Shown here: positions 1 to 9,200 of the stretch, in pieces
Layout: each line of letters starts with the position of its first letter
Numbering within the stretch: the stretch's first letter is position 1
NCBI RefSeq assembly: GCF_007997085.1
Contig: NZ_VORR01000031.1
Coordinates: forward strand, 1 to 51,825
DNA length: 51,825 bases
Direction of reading: 5' to 3'
DNA from: Polaribacter sp. IC066
GTDB taxonomy: Bacteria; Bacteroidota; Bacteroidia; Flavobacteriales; Flavobacteriaceae
Notes under the pieces: model-generated
What the model saw: only the letters and a program-made list of their open reading frames with translations
Told to the model about the DNA's origin: nothing
The model's database searches: none
Program-made: the position numbers and the translations under genes

Positions 1-201
1 TCTGCAATACGTTTTTTGTCGGAGTTCAATTTCTAATGGTTTGATACAAAGGAAACAAACACAATTTAAAAGCACTAAAAATCAAACATGTAATTGTTAC
101 CTAGTAACTAACAAATGTTAACAAGAAAGTTCTTTTTCCTAAAAGCAAAGATAGAATTGTTAATAACTAGCTCTTTTTTGAAATCTAGGCTGAATAGTTA
201 C
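1..201. repeat. left arm of a 201-bp inverted repeat shared with 51587-51787
   Basis: The reverse complement of 1-201 matches 51587-51787 over the full 201 bp without gaps; I count four mismatches by eye. Homology ends sharply at position 201, next to the intergenic DNA downstream of the DUF4293 gene. The outer end of each arm reads outward into a possible coding start: a TTG codon followed by N-S-D-K-K-R-I-A-E, resembling the coiled-coil start of some transposases. This suggests the edge of a repeated mobile element lying outside the window, but no transposase domain or target duplication can be seen. Confidence 0.85.
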
Positions 202-231
202 AACTATTTTAAATATTCTTGAATGCTCATA

Positions 232-264
232 AAAATAAAAAACCGAGAACATGTTCTCGGTTTT
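232..264 (-). terminator. terminator of the DUF4293 gene
   Basis: A perfect 18-bp palindrome, ccgagaacatgttctcgg at 243-260, lies about 30 bp beyond the stop of the minus-strand gene. On that strand it is followed by a T-rich run, as expected for an intrinsic terminator. Confidence 0.8.
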
Positions 265-292
265 CTTCGCACTAATATACTACTTGTTAGTT

Positions 293-724
293 TTATCGCA
301 ATCTATCGACAGATTTTACGAGATCTTCATCCTTTTTAATAGCTTTATTTGCCAAAACAATAAACAAAATCGCTAAAATTGGTAAGAACATCCCAATACC
401 TTTCTCCGAAACCGAAGTTTCTCCAGATAATGTTAGTGATACATAAATCAATAATCCTAATAAAAAGAGATTGATCAAAATTATAATGCGTCCAAGTACA
501 AATTGCAATTTTCTATTATTAAATAAAAAAATTGCCATTATTGATAAAACTGCGGACGCAATGAACATAAAAGGAATTACTTTTAATGTAAGTATTTCTC
601 TAGAAAACAAATCTACAACAAAAATTTGCTGTTTAATTGTATTCCATAAATTAAATACAAAAATTAAGCCTCCAGACACTATAGAAGCTAAAATTAGATA
701 TATGGTTTGTATTCTTTGAATCAT
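293..724 (-). CDS. DUF4293 family membrane protein
   Basis: A 143-residue integral membrane protein of unknown function. The N-terminus MIQRIQTIYL is the signature start of the DUF4293 family. Four hydrophobic segments are visible at about 8-28, 46-67, 78-98 and 111-127, and the tail is short and charged. In Bacteroidota this family is usually encoded beside rho, and here it is divergent from rho with a 195-bp shared upstream region. A TAnnTTTG box on the minus strand sits just upstream of the start and a strong hairpin follows the stop, so it is probably a single-gene transcript. No catalytic residues can be named. The family assignment is firm; the role is unknown. Confidence 0.85.
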   Translation of the reverse strand: MIQRIQTIYLILASIVSGGLIFVFNLWNTIKQQIFVVDLFSREILTLKVIPFMFIASAVLSIMAIFLFNNRKLQFVLGRIIILINLFLLGLLIYVSLTLSGETSVSEKGIGMFLPILAILFIVLANKAIKKDEDLVKSVDRLR

Positions 725-741
725 ATTTACTTATTGTATGA

Positions 742-749
742 CAAAAATA
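742..749 (-). promoter_or_regulatory. -7 promoter box of the DUF4293 gene
   Basis: The minus strand reads TATTTTTG, matching the Bacteroidota consensus TAnnTTTG, 18 bp before the start codon. No clear -33 TTTG partner is visible. Confidence 0.5.
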
Positions 750-793
750 GAATTTCTTTTTTAAAAAATAAGGCTAGGAAGTTAAAAAAAGTA

Positions 794-801
794 TATATTT
801 G
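794..801 (+). promoter_or_regulatory. -7 promoter box upstream of rho
   Basis: TATATTTG matches TAnnTTTG. It lies 118 bp before the rho start, which would leave an untranslated leader of roughly 110 nt. Long leaders are common on rho because the gene is autoregulated in other bacteria; no specific leader structure is recognised here. Confidence 0.45.
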
Positions 802-919
802 TAACATAAGAACCACACAAAACATATTGTATAGTACTATATACAATAGAAAAAAGCAAAGAATCAATTTTTAAATGTCTTAAAAATTTAAGATTTATCA
901 TAACTTAATAAATATATAA

Positions 920-2677
920 ATGTTCGAAATTTCTGAACTAAAAGCAAAAACCCTTGCTGACTTGCAAGTTGTTGCAAAGTCCATAGGTCTTACCAAGACT
1001 AGTCAATTAAAAAAATTAGATTTAGTTTACCAAATATTAGATACTCAAGCCGATAACCCTTCTTCTGCGAAAGAAGTCGTTACCGAAGTTAAGCCTGAAG
1101 TAGCAAAACCCAAGAGAAAAAGGCTTGTAAAAAAGACCCAAAATGAGCCTACTAGAGAGAAAGAGGTTACAAAGCCATCTGATTCTGATCAAAATCCTCA
1201 AGAAAATATAGTTCAAGAAAAAAGACCTCCTATTAACAGAACTCCTGTAAAAAGAGTTGCTAAAAAAGAGGTAAAGGAAGAGGAAGAAAAAACTGAAATT
1301 ATAGAAAAAACAGTTCCAGAGGATATTAAGAATAAAGCTACACCGGTTAAGAAAAGCAAGCCTAGCGAACTAAAATCCGAAGCAAAGGAAGCTAGAGAGC
1401 CGAAACCTGTTGCTAAAAACACGCCAAGAGCTAGTACTAGTCCTCAACAACGAAATCCAAATCAGCAGAAAACTAAAAATACCAATCAACCAAGTAAGAC
1501 CAACAATAGTCGAAGTAACGGAAACAAGTCTACGAATAGATATAGAGACCCTGACTTTGAATTTGATGGAATTATTGAAAGTGAAGGTGTTTTAGAAATG
1601 ATGCCAGATGGTTACGGCTTTTTGCGTTCATCTGATTATAACTACCTATCGTCACCAGATGATATTTATGTTTCTCAATCTCAAATTAAGTTATTTGGTT
1701 TAAAAACAGGAGATACAGTTAGAGGAAACGTAAGACCACCTAAAGAAGGTGAAAAGTATTTTCCGTTAATTAGAGTATCAAAAATAAACGGACTAAACCC
1801 TAATATTGTTAGAGATCGTGTTTCTTTTGAGCATTTAACACCGCTGTTTCCTGAAGAGAAATTCAATTTAGCTGAAAAAGGTAGTTCTTTATCAACAAGG
1901 ATTATCGACTTATTCTCTCCTTTAGGAAAAGGACAGCGCGGTATGATTGTAGCCCAACCAAAAACGGGTAAAACAATGTTGCTTAAAGATATTGCAAAAG
2001 CTATTGCCACTAACCATCCAGAAGTATATCAAATTGTTTTATTAATTGATGAACGTCCGGAAGAAGTTACCGATATGCAGCGTAGCGTTCGTGGAGAGGT
2101 AGTTGCTTCTACTTTTGACGAACCTGCTGATAAACATGTACGTGTTGCAAATATTGTTTTAGAAAAGGCGAAAAGATTGGTAGAATGTGGTCATGATGTA
2201 GTAATACTTTTAGACTCAATTACTCGTTTAGCAAGAGCTTATAATACCGTTGCACCTGCATCAGGAAAAATACTTTCTGGTGGTATCGATGCCAACGCAC
2301 TGCACAAACCAAAACGTTTCTTTGGAGCGGCAAGAAATATTGAAAACGGTGGTTCTTTAACCATTATAGCAACTGCCCTTACAGATACTGGTTCTAAAAT
2401 GGATGAAGTGATCTTCGAAGAATTCAAAGGTACAGGAAACATGGAATTACAGTTAGACAGAAATATTTCTAACCGACGTATTTATCCTGCAATCGATTTA
2501 ATAAAATCGTCTACAAGACGAGATGATTTATTATTAGATAGCAAAACTGTTCAAAGAATGTGGGTTTTACGTAAATATCTTGCAGACATGAACCCTATTG
2601 AAGCTATGGAATTTATTAATGACAGAATTAAATTCTCTAAAAATAACGAGGAATTTTTAATCTCTATGAAGGGATAA
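920..2677 (+). CDS. rho: transcription termination factor Rho
   Basis: Hexameric RNA-dependent ATPase that terminates transcription. Of 585 residues, 1-45 form the Rho N-terminal helical domain ([13 protein letters not shown]). Residues of about 50-210 are a low-complexity Lys/Glu/Pro/Asn/Ser stretch with little predicted order. The cold-shock-type RNA-binding domain follows ([15 protein letters not shown], about 218-290). The ATPase carries Walker A AQPKTGKT at about 345-352 and Walker [17 protein letters not shown] near 427. The E. coli enzyme is 419 residues, so the excess lies in the insert, as is common in Bacteroidota Rho. A good terminator hairpin follows the stop. The start chosen is the only one that keeps the complete N-terminal domain. 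Confidence 0.98.
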   Translation: MFEISELKAKTLADLQVVAKSIGLTKTSQLKKLDLVYQILDTQADNPSSAKEVVTEVKPEVAKPKRKRLVKKTQNEPTREKEVTKPSDSDQNPQENIVQEKRPPINRTPVKRVAKKEVKEEEEKTEIIEKTVPEDIKNKATPVKKSKPSELKSEAKEAREPKPVAKNTPRASTSPQQRNPNQQKTKNTNQPSKTNNSRSNGNKSTNRYRDPDFEFDGIIESEGVLEMMPDGYGFLRSSDYNYLSSPDDIYVSQSQIKLFGLKTGDTVRGNVRPPKEGEKYFPLIRVSKINGLNPNIVRDRVSFEHLTPLFPEEKFNLAEKGSSLSTRIIDLFSPLGKGQRGMIVAQPKTGKTMLLKDIAKAIATNHPEVYQIVLLIDERPEEVTDMQRSVRGEVVASTFDEPADKHVRVANIVLEKAKRLVECGHDVVILLDSITRLARAYNTVAPASGKILSGGIDANALHKPKRFFGAARNIENGGSLTIIATALTDTGSKMDEVIFEEFKGTGNMELQLDRNISNRRIYPAIDLIKSSTRRDDLLLDSKTVQRMWVLRKYLADMNPIEAMEFINDRIKFSKNNEEFLISMKG

Positions 2678-2702
2678 AAATAGCATCTTAACATTATTTT
2701 TT

Positions 2703-2736
2703 AAAACCTTTTTGAGAAATCAAAGAGGTTTTTTCT
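2703..2736 (+). terminator. rho terminator
   Basis: A 10-bp stem with arms 2705-2714 and 2721-2730 (one G-U pair) and a six-base loop, followed by a T run, starts 27 bp after the rho stop codon. Confidence 0.8.
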
Positions 2737-3520
2737 TGCCCGCTATTTTTCTATTGTTTGCTAAAAGTTAATTCTTGTATGTTGGTTAATTCATAAACTT
2801 TTCGATTTCAATATTTTTTTTGGAACAAGTACCCTAAAAATGTCAATTTAAACCTATCAACTATTTTTTGAATAGTATTCTAATATGCTTTAACAAGTTC
2901 AAAAAGTTACTTTGGGCTTATACTTTTTCAGAACTTGATCGCGTTATATTGGTATTATTCTATTGATAAAAATAGGGGATTTAAAAAGCTGCAGAATATT
3001 TTGACTACTCTTGCTTTTATTTAGGCATTAAAAAACAATGATTTTTAATATGGATATAAGCAACTAGATTAAAATATAGATTCTTATTTTAAAAAAATTG
3101 AATTCCTTCAGCTCTGCATACAAAAAATTATTTTCATCTTTTAAAATCATTCTTTTGCGATGATTGCTCTGCTTTTAGAGCTAACCTGCCTAACTACGTA
3201 CCGGCAGGGAACCAAGACTTGATCTTAACTATTTGACAAACAAACATAACTTGAAATAAAATTGCCAACTTTATCTTCATGAAATTATGTTAACAAAGCA
3301 GGGTGTCATTTAAAAAATTCGTTGAATCCTTTATTATAGCGAGGTTTATGAAACTAAAGATATTTTTAATAAGCGCTAACCAAAATACGCCATTGCAATG
3401 AGCTTACTTTAATACAAAAAAAGCTTCGTAGCCTTAAAATACAGGTGATACATAAAAGAAATAAGCCGTATAAAAACCCTTAAGTTAATTGTACATCCGA
3501 TACAAATCTGATATATAAAC
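2737..3520. other. gene-free interval between rho and ppiD
   Basis: No coding frame of credible length or composition is seen on either strand. Two weak structures are present: an imperfect inverted repeat with arms 2894-2907 and 2922-2937 (caagttcaaaaagt against its near complement), and short complementary arms cctgcc at 3185-3190 and ggcagg at 3203-3208. The interval is unusually long for this compact region and may hold decayed DNA or a small RNA. I cannot identify either. Confidence 0.5.
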
Positions 3521-3522
3521 AT

Positions 3523-3556
3523 AAAAAATCCATTCAAAATTTTGAATGGATTTTTT
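3523..3556 (-). terminator. terminator of ppiD
   Basis: A long perfect palindrome, aaaaaatccattcaaaat followed by its complement, ends 20 bp past the stop of the minus-strand gene. It has T runs on both strands, so it could act in either direction. Confidence 0.8.
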
Positions 3557-3576
3557 ATGAATGTAGGAAAATAATA

Positions 3577-5664
3577 TTAGTTACTATACATAACCGCTCT
3601 ATTATCTTCTATATCTGCTGACTTTTTAATTGCTTCATACAGCTTAAAAGTCTGGCCTTTTCTTGCTTCTGAAATTCGTTTTCTGTTTGCATCGTAATTA
3701 GGTAATGCTGTTGGAAATTCTCTATTAGTAACCATAAATGCATACACACCTCTATCACCTTCCACAGAACTATATACCTTATTTAACGCTGCATTATACA
3801 TAGCACCAACTACTTTAGGCTCTACGCCAACTCCAGAAAGCGTTGGGCTTTTCAAAGTAACATTATTAGATGTTCTTACGTTTGTATTATTAGATTTGGC
3901 AATCTCCTGCAAATCAGTACCCTTTAATTTCTCTGAAAGAATAGCTGCTTTCTTTTCATTCATAAGAATAGGTCTTACTGTACTTATTGCCTTTGCAACA
4001 GACATTAAACCTTTTTCTTCAGAGCCTGTAACAAAAGCCACCACATGACTACCTTCTAAATCAAAACGCTTAAAAGAATTTACGTCTGTATCTGTGTTAA
4101 AAGCCCAGCTAACAATTTGTCTTTGATTTCCTAAACCAGGAACATTTTCATCTAAAGACTTAAGACCAACAACAGGTCTTGGTTTGTAATTTTCATCTTT
4201 AGCTGCATCAAAAAATTTATTTTCTTTAGAAACTGCCAAAGCAAATTCTTCCGCTTGTCTAAAAACAGCATTTTCAGTATCTTCAGAAGCAACTATTTTT
4301 CTACCAAAAGTTGCTAATTTTAATACTTTTTGATTATTCTTTTGATCATCAATTTTAATAATATGAAAACCAAAAGGCGACTGTACAACTTCCATGTCTC
4401 CTTTTTTAGCAGTAAAAGCATAGTCTCTGAAAGCAGGAGTCATTCTTTGATAATTAAACCAATCTAAATCACCCTCTTTAGCACCTGAACCTTTGTCCGA
4501 AGAAAACTCTTTTGCTAAATCACCAAACTGACTTCCTCTTCTCTTTACTACTGCTAAAAGACTATCTGCTAAATTTTTTGCTTCTTCCTCTGTTCTTGTA
4601 ACATCGGGTGTAACTCTTTGTGAACCCATAAAAGGAATTAAGATATGACTTGCTCTTACAGAATCTGGCATTTCTACTACATCAATAATTTTAGAGATTT
4701 TTAAAAACTCTTTATCCTTGTACACTCCAATTACATCTCCTTTATTTCCTTCAAAGATTTTGTCTGCAACCTCTTGATTTACAAAGTTTTTAAATTGATA
4801 GTTTTGGTTTAAGCTAGTATCAGAATCATTTTCTGCTAAAAACAATTCATCATTTGTTGTCGTTTTAAAATCTGCTATTAAACTTTCTACATCACTTTTC
4901 ATAAGTTCTTCATCTGCTGCAGTAGCATTAATATCAAACTGAACATAAGAAATATCTCTAGAAGCCTCTACCCTAAAATCTTCTTTGTGACTATCTATAT
5001 AAGACTGAACTTCAGACTTTTTAATTTTTACTAAACTGTCTGCGATTGAAGTATAAGGAACATAAACAAATTGTGCGTTTAACTTCGTATTATCAATCAT
5101 ATAAGCTGTTTCGCCTTCTTTTAAAGAAGCTCCTAAACCAGCACTTACTAAGCTATTATATGTAGAAGTTTCTGCATTGTCTCTAATTTGATTCATATAA
5201 GAAGACCATTGAGACCACAATTCTGTTTTATTCTCCTTTTCTGTGGCTAAAAATTGCTTGAGTTTTGACTCGTCAAATAAACCTGCTTCGTTTTGATATT
5301 GCGGATTACTTTGCACAAATGAAGCATTTACAACCTCGTTCCAAACATCTACTTCACCAATAGTAACACCAGCTTCTTCTAGTTGATTTTTGTATATTTT
5401 TTTTCTAACAATATTATCCCAAACTGTTTTTGCAGCTTGCATTTCAGAAACTCTACCGCTTGTTTGTTGTTTATAATTTTCTAATTCATTTGCGAATTCT
5501 TGTCTAGAAATCACTTCCCCGTCAATTTCACCAATTTCATTTACTTTGCTTGAATTAAAAAAATCACCAAGTGTAGATGGATCTAATACAAAAGCAAAAA
5601 GCGCTAATCCAATAATGATGATTAAGAACATTGATCGTTCTCTAATTTTTGATAAAACTGCCAT
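3577..5664 (-). CDS. PpiD/SurA-type periplasmic peptidyl-prolyl isomerase
   Basis: Membrane-anchored periplasmic foldase expected to assist outer-membrane and secreted proteins. The 695-residue protein begins MAVLSKIRERSMFLIIIIGL, a short cytoplasmic tip and one signal-anchor helix at about 12-30. This is followed by a SurA-like N-terminal chaperone region (INxxxI/DGEVISRQEF) and a parvulin PPIC domain starting near residue 345 (RASHILIPFMGS) and ending with HIIKIDD. A long C-terminal region resembles the PpiD family layout. The usual length of Bacteroidota PpiD-like proteins is about 700, so it is complete. It lies 123 bp downstream of the CorC-type gene, the last member of the coaX-lptC run, and may be co-transcribed. 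Which clients it serves is not shown by sequence. Confidence 0.9.
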   Translation of the reverse strand: MAVLSKIRERSMFLIIIIGLALFAFVLDPSTLGDFFNSSKVNEIGEIDGEVISRQEFANELENYKQQTSGRVSEMQAAKTVWDNIVRKKIYKNQLEEAGVTIGEVDVWNEVVNASFVQSNPQYQNEAGLFDESKLKQFLATEKENKTELWSQWSSYMNQIRDNAETSTYNSLVSAGLGASLKEGETAYMIDNTKLNAQFVYVPYTSIADSLVKIKKSEVQSYIDSHKEDFRVEASRDISYVQFDINATAADEELMKSDVESLIADFKTTTNDELFLAENDSDTSLNQNYQFKNFVNQEVADKIFEGNKGDVIGVYKDKEFLKISKIIDVVEMPDSVRASHILIPFMGSQRVTPDVTRTEEEAKNLADSLLAVVKRRGSQFGDLAKEFSSDKGSGAKEGDLDWFNYQRMTPAFRDYAFTAKKGDMEVVQSPFGFHIIKIDDQKNNQKVLKLATFGRKIVASEDTENAVFRQAEEFALAVSKENKFFDAAKDENYKPRPVVGLKSLDENVPGLGNQRQIVSWAFNTDTDVNSFKRFDLEGSHVVAFVTGSEEKGLMSVAKAISTVRPILMNEKKAAILSEKLKGTDLQEIAKSNNTNVRTSNNVTLKSPTLSGVGVEPKVVGAMYNAALNKVYSSVEGDRGVYAFMVTNREFPTALPNYDANRKRISEARKGQTFKLYEAIKKSADIEDNRAVMYSN

Positions 5665-5787
5665 GTTATATTAATTTGTTTTCAGTTCGCGAATATACGG
5701 TTTTTGGTTTTAATCTTGCAAACCATTTATTACTTATTAGTAGCATGTTACGTGCTAATTATGGTTGTTCAAGTAATCTTGAGCCTT

Positions 5788-7053
5788 TTAATCATCTTGA
5801 TTAGAAATTTTAAAAGAAACTTCTACAATTTTTGCACCACTCATTTTTAGAATTTTGATTTCAAAATCTTGAATATCAATCAGTTCTTTTTCTTCTGGAA
5901 TATTTTCTGTATGCTCTATAATGAAACCACCTAAAGTTTCGTAAGCTTCTGATTTTGGTATACTTAAATCATAAACTTCATTTAAATAATCAATTTCTAA
6001 CCTTCCGGAAAAGTTAAATTTAGAATCGCTTATTTTTTCTTCTAAAAATTCTTGTGAATCATGCTCGTCCTCTATTTCTCCAAACAGTTCCTCTACAATA
6101 TCTTCTACGGTAATCATTCCTGAAGTTCCACCATACTCATCAACCACAACCGCTACACTCTTGCGTTTTTTCATAAGTGTATTTAGTATATCATTAATCA
6201 TCATAGATTCTGGCACAAGTTCTAAAGGTAGCAATATCGATTTAATAGTTTTAGGCTTTTTAAACAATTCGAACGCATTTACATACCCTACAACATCATC
6301 TAAAGAAGTCTTGTACACTAAAATTTTAGAAAGCCCGGTTTCTATAAATGTATTCTTTAAATTAGTAACCGTTTCATGCATCTCTACAGACACAATTTCT
6401 GTTCGAGGCACCATTACTTCTCTTGCTTTTACATTCTGAAACTCTAAAGCATTTTGAAATATCTGAATTTCAGAATCCATTTCATCATCATCATTGCCCG
6501 TTTCCATTTGTTCATTAATGTAGATGCCCAACTCTTCTTTACTAAATTCTGTTTGTTCCTCATCTGCATGTGTTTTAAAAAATACTCTTAGAAAAAAATC
6601 AGAAATAGCAGAAATAAATTCAGAAAAAAAATGAAATAAATAATAAAAAATATAAGCTGGTACTGCGAAAATCTTTAAAACTTCGTTTGCATAAACCCTA
6701 AAGATTGCTTTAGGTAAAAACTCTGCAGTAACCAAAATTATAATAGTAGAAATAATTGTTTGAATTAATAAGTTCGGAAACTTATTAAAATTGTTTAAAT
6801 GAAGAACATCAACTAGAAGTTCTCCCATATAAATACTATACACCACCAAAGAAATGTTATTACCCACTAACATGGTGGTTATAAATTTTGATGATTTTTG
6901 AGTAATTATAGTAAGAATTTTAGGGATTAAACCTTCTCTTTTCTTTTCTAATTCGATGTGCATTTTGTTTGCGGAAACAAATGCAATCTCCATACCTGAA
7001 AAAAATGCAGATAGCAGGATTGATATACTTATAATGATGAGTTCAACCTCCAT
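5788..7053 (-). CDS. CNNM/CorC (HlyC) family membrane protein
   Basis: Member of the family variously called hemolysin, CorC or CNNM, linked to Mg2+/Co2+ efflux or homeostasis. Of 421 residues, about 1-190 form the DUF21/CNNM membrane domain with hydrophobic segments at about 4-24, 60-80 and 95-155. Then comes an acidic linker (ETGNDDDEMDSE), a pair of CBS domains at about 205-330 (AREVMVPRTEIV; VVVDEYGGTSGMITVEDIVEEL) and a CorC_HlyC C-terminal domain at about 345-420. The start lies 14 bp after the preceding 66-residue gene, so it belongs to the lptC run. GldE of gliding bacteria has the same architecture, but its usual neighbours are absent here, so I do not use that name. Confidence 0.9.
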   Translation of the reverse strand: MEVELIIISISILLSAFFSGMEIAFVSANKMHIELEKKREGLIPKILTIITQKSSKFITTMLVGNNISLVVYSIYMGELLVDVLHLNNFNKFPNLLIQTIISTIIILVTAEFLPKAIFRVYANEVLKIFAVPAYIFYYLFHFFSEFISAISDFFLRVFFKTHADEEQTEFSKEELGIYINEQMETGNDDDEMDSEIQIFQNALEFQNVKAREVMVPRTEIVSVEMHETVTNLKNTFIETGLSKILVYKTSLDDVVGYVNAFELFKKPKTIKSILLPLELVPESMMINDILNTLMKKRKSVAVVVDEYGGTSGMITVEDIVEELFGEIEDEHDSQEFLEEKISDSKFNFSGRLEIDYLNEVYDLSIPKSEAYETLGGFIIEHTENIPEEKELIDIQDFEIKILKMSGAKIVEVSFKISNQDD

Positions 7054-7067
7054 TATGATTTAAAGTT

Positions 7068-7268
7068 CTATTTATTTTGATTGTTTCTTTTTTCAACTTT
7101 TTTTCTAAAATGTCTTTTAAAGAAAAATACTGAAGTAATCAAAATAGCAAAAGCAAGAAAGAAATAAGATCTTTCTCTATCTGAATTCCAACGAACTATT
7201 CCTTCTATAACGCAAATAAAAGCGACCATTAAATACCCGTACTGAAAAAATTTCCAAAGTTTATTCAT
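7068..7268 (-). CDS. small two-helix membrane protein, function unknown
   Basis: A 66-residue protein with two hydrophobic segments (about 8-24 and 34-50) and a strongly basic tail (RHFRKKVEKRNNQNK), which suggests an inside-facing C-terminus. It fits exactly between lptC (3 bp upstream) and the CorC-type gene (14 bp downstream), all in one direction. A translationally coupled real gene is therefore more likely than a chance frame. I recognise no named family. Its place suggests a minor membrane component made together with LptC, but that is inference only. Confidence 0.75.
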   Translation of the reverse strand: MNKLWKFFQYGYLMVAFICVIEGIVRWNSDRERSYFFLAFAILITSVFFFKRHFRKKVEKRNNQNK

Positions 7269-7271
7269 AGT

Positions 7272-7838
7272 TTAATTTTCTGAAGTTACTAATTTACCCG
7301 TAGTTTTTTTTGTAAGATGTTTTGACAAATCATCTTTAGACTCAAAACCAACACCAAAGATAGTGTCATTTTCTTTAGTAAGTTTAAATGCTTTCTCTGA
7401 AACAAAATATTTTGTTTTTTCATCCCAAAATAATTGTTCTGTTTCCAATCTAGCATGATCTGAATGATTGATAACAACCACGTTTCCTTTAATTTCTGAT
7501 ATGGATGTTTTTGCATAAGAAAGTGCAAAATCTCCTATAATAGTTACAGAGTCCGCGCCTTTATTTTCGAAATTGATAATTTTAATTCCGTCAGGAAACT
7601 CACTATAAGGATGTTCTGTTCTATTACTGAAATCTAACATTTTTGGCGTTATTAATTTCGATGTAATTCTACCAGAATCTTTATAGACGTGAAACGCATT
7701 TTTTGTTGTACCAACCGGCAAGTTTTTATCTGCCAAAAAATCTCTAGCTTTTTGTGTGTTATTATCACAAGAAAAAAGCATTGCAGTTCCTAGAAGAACG
7801 GCAATGCTTTTTATAATTATATGATTTGTTATGCTCAT
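7272..7838 (-). CDS. lptC: LPS export protein LptC
   Basis: Predicted inner-membrane-associated LptC, which takes LPS from the LptB2FG transporter and passes it along the periplasmic Lpt bridge. The 188-residue protein has a hydrophobic leader ending in LGTAMLFSC, a lipobox that is typical of Bacteroidota LptC. It is followed by a beta-rich OstA/LptC-like domain (ENKGADSVTIIGDFAL; ARLETEQLFWDEKTKYFVSE; FGVGFESKDDL). I chose ATG 7838 over an upstream in-frame ATG at 7883. At 7838 the stop and start overlap as TAATG with the TPR gene, and the protein then begins with the signal peptide. The family motif VSE...TKEND...GVGFESKDDL is characteristic. Confidence 0.92.
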   Translation of the reverse strand: MSITNHIIIKSIAVLLGTAMLFSCDNNTQKARDFLADKNLPVGTTKNAFHVYKDSGRITSKLITPKMLDFSNRTEHPYSEFPDGIKIINFENKGADSVTIIGDFALSYAKTSISEIKGNVVVINHSDHARLETEQLFWDEKTKYFVSEKAFKLTKENDTIFGVGFESKDDLSKHLTKKTTGKLVTSEN

Positions 7839-9181
7839 TATTTTCCGCTTGAAGCAACTTTTACAGTTTCTCCAATCCAGCATTTAATAGAATAAGTCTC
7901 TCCGATAGCCCTACCTTCTGTAAAAATTACTTTTTTACTTGGTAAGTTAGCTTCATAAGATGCTACATACTTTCTGGCTATTGAAGAAATACTTGGGTCT
8001 ACATAGGCTGCTCTTTCTGCTTGTCTTAAAGCTGCTGCATAGACCATTCTTTTCTCAAATTCATTACCACCACAATCGTTTACACTAGATTGGTATAATC
8101 TACCAATTAGTAAATATGCTTTACCATAGTTTGGGTTGAATTTTAATGCTTCTCTAGCCAAACTTCTTGCTTTCGATAACTGCCCTCTATTCTTTGCAGC
8201 TTCTGCAAACTTTAATTTATACTTTGCCTTTTTTAATGGATCTGTTTCAATATCAAAAGATTTTTGTCTCATTGCGGCAGCACCACTAGAATCTCCGTTA
8301 TCTTCTAAAACATTTGCAAGAAACGAATACGCCTCTGGCGATGGCGATGCTTCAGCATAGGCTTTAGCTAAAATTGCATATAAAGGATCTTCTTGGCAGT
8401 CTTTATAAAACATTCTAGAAACTGCTCTTTTTAACCAAACTTCATTATTCTTATTTTCTTCGAAATCTCTTTTATAAAGCGGCACTAAACGCTCACACGT
8501 TGCTAATACAGAAATTATATTATCTAAACCTCCTTCTACAGTTCCTAAAGCTTTAGAATTAGTAGTATACGTTTTCACTAAATATTCTCCTCTTTTGTCT
8601 AGAACTTTAGTAGAATCTGCTAATAAGTTTTTCAATTTAGCGGCATACCCTTCTAACTTTAAGTTTACATTTTCTACAACATCATCATAGGTATCAAAAA
8701 CTTTTTGAGGATTTGAATCTTTAAACCTATCTGTTACTCCCTGAAAATAGATATACAAGTTTTTTATCCCCATTTTAGTTGGGTCTATGCTATATGCTTT
8801 TTCTAAAATTGTGAAAACATCATCATTAGAAACTAACTTATTTTCTAATAAGTATTCAGCATAATCACTATGCACTTTTGCAGGATTATCTTGTGGAAAA
8901 TATTGTAATCTTTGCGTGTAAACTTTTTTAGCTAATGCTGGATCTTTTCTAACATCTTGCGCCAAAGTTCCACCGTACTTATAGATGTTTACGGATAAGT
9001 CTTGGCAATTATCCATCAAATAGATCCAGTTTGTGTAAGCGTCGTCATATTTCTTTGACTTAAAATCGCCTTTAAACAAGTTATACTTGATTAAACATTC
9101 TCTATTTGCGTCCTCCTGTGCATTTGTTTTTGCAGAAACAAAAAATAGAGCTGCTGCTAATAAAAACGTAATTTTCTTCAT
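7838..9181 (-). CDS. secreted TPR-repeat protein
   Basis: A 447-residue exported protein. MKKITFLLAAALFFVSAKTNA is a clear signal peptide, then come helical repeats with TPR character (PEAYSFLANVLEDNGDSSGA; KARSLAREALKFNPNYGKAY; AALRQAERAAYVDPSISSIA). The C-terminus is not repeated and ends near a Cys-containing stretch (YSIKCWIGETVKV). It lies between an outer-membrane protein gene (19 bp upstream) and lptC (1-base overlap), an arrangement I associate with Flavobacteriaceae. That placement suggests envelope biogenesis, but no partner is shown. ATG 9181 is preferred to an in-frame ATG at 9208 because the latter overlaps the upstream gene and would bury the signal peptide. Confidence 0.85.
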   Translation of the reverse strand: MKKITFLLAAALFFVSAKTNAQEDANRECLIKYNLFKGDFKSKKYDDAYTNWIYLMDNCQDLSVNIYKYGGTLAQDVRKDPALAKKVYTQRLQYFPQDNPAKVHSDYAEYLLENKLVSNDDVFTILEKAYSIDPTKMGIKNLYIYFQGVTDRFKDSNPQKVFDTYDDVVENVNLKLEGYAAKLKNLLADSTKVLDKRGEYLVKTYTTNSKALGTVEGGLDNIISVLATCERLVPLYKRDFEENKNNEVWLKRAVSRMFYKDCQEDPLYAILAKAYAEASPSPEAYSFLANVLEDNGDSSGAAAMRQKSFDIETDPLKKAKYKLKFAEAAKNRGQLSKARSLAREALKFNPNYGKAYLLIGRLYQSSVNDCGGNEFEKRMVYAAALRQAERAAYVDPSISSIARKYVASYEANLPSKKVIFTEGRAIGETYSIKCWIGETVKVASSGK

Positions 9182-9200
9182 TTTGTTAGTTTTAATGTTG

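Noticed and set aside
5788..7053. gliding motility protein GldE
   Set aside because: The architecture fits, but the neighbourhood expected for gldE is missing, so only the CorC/CNNM family is named.
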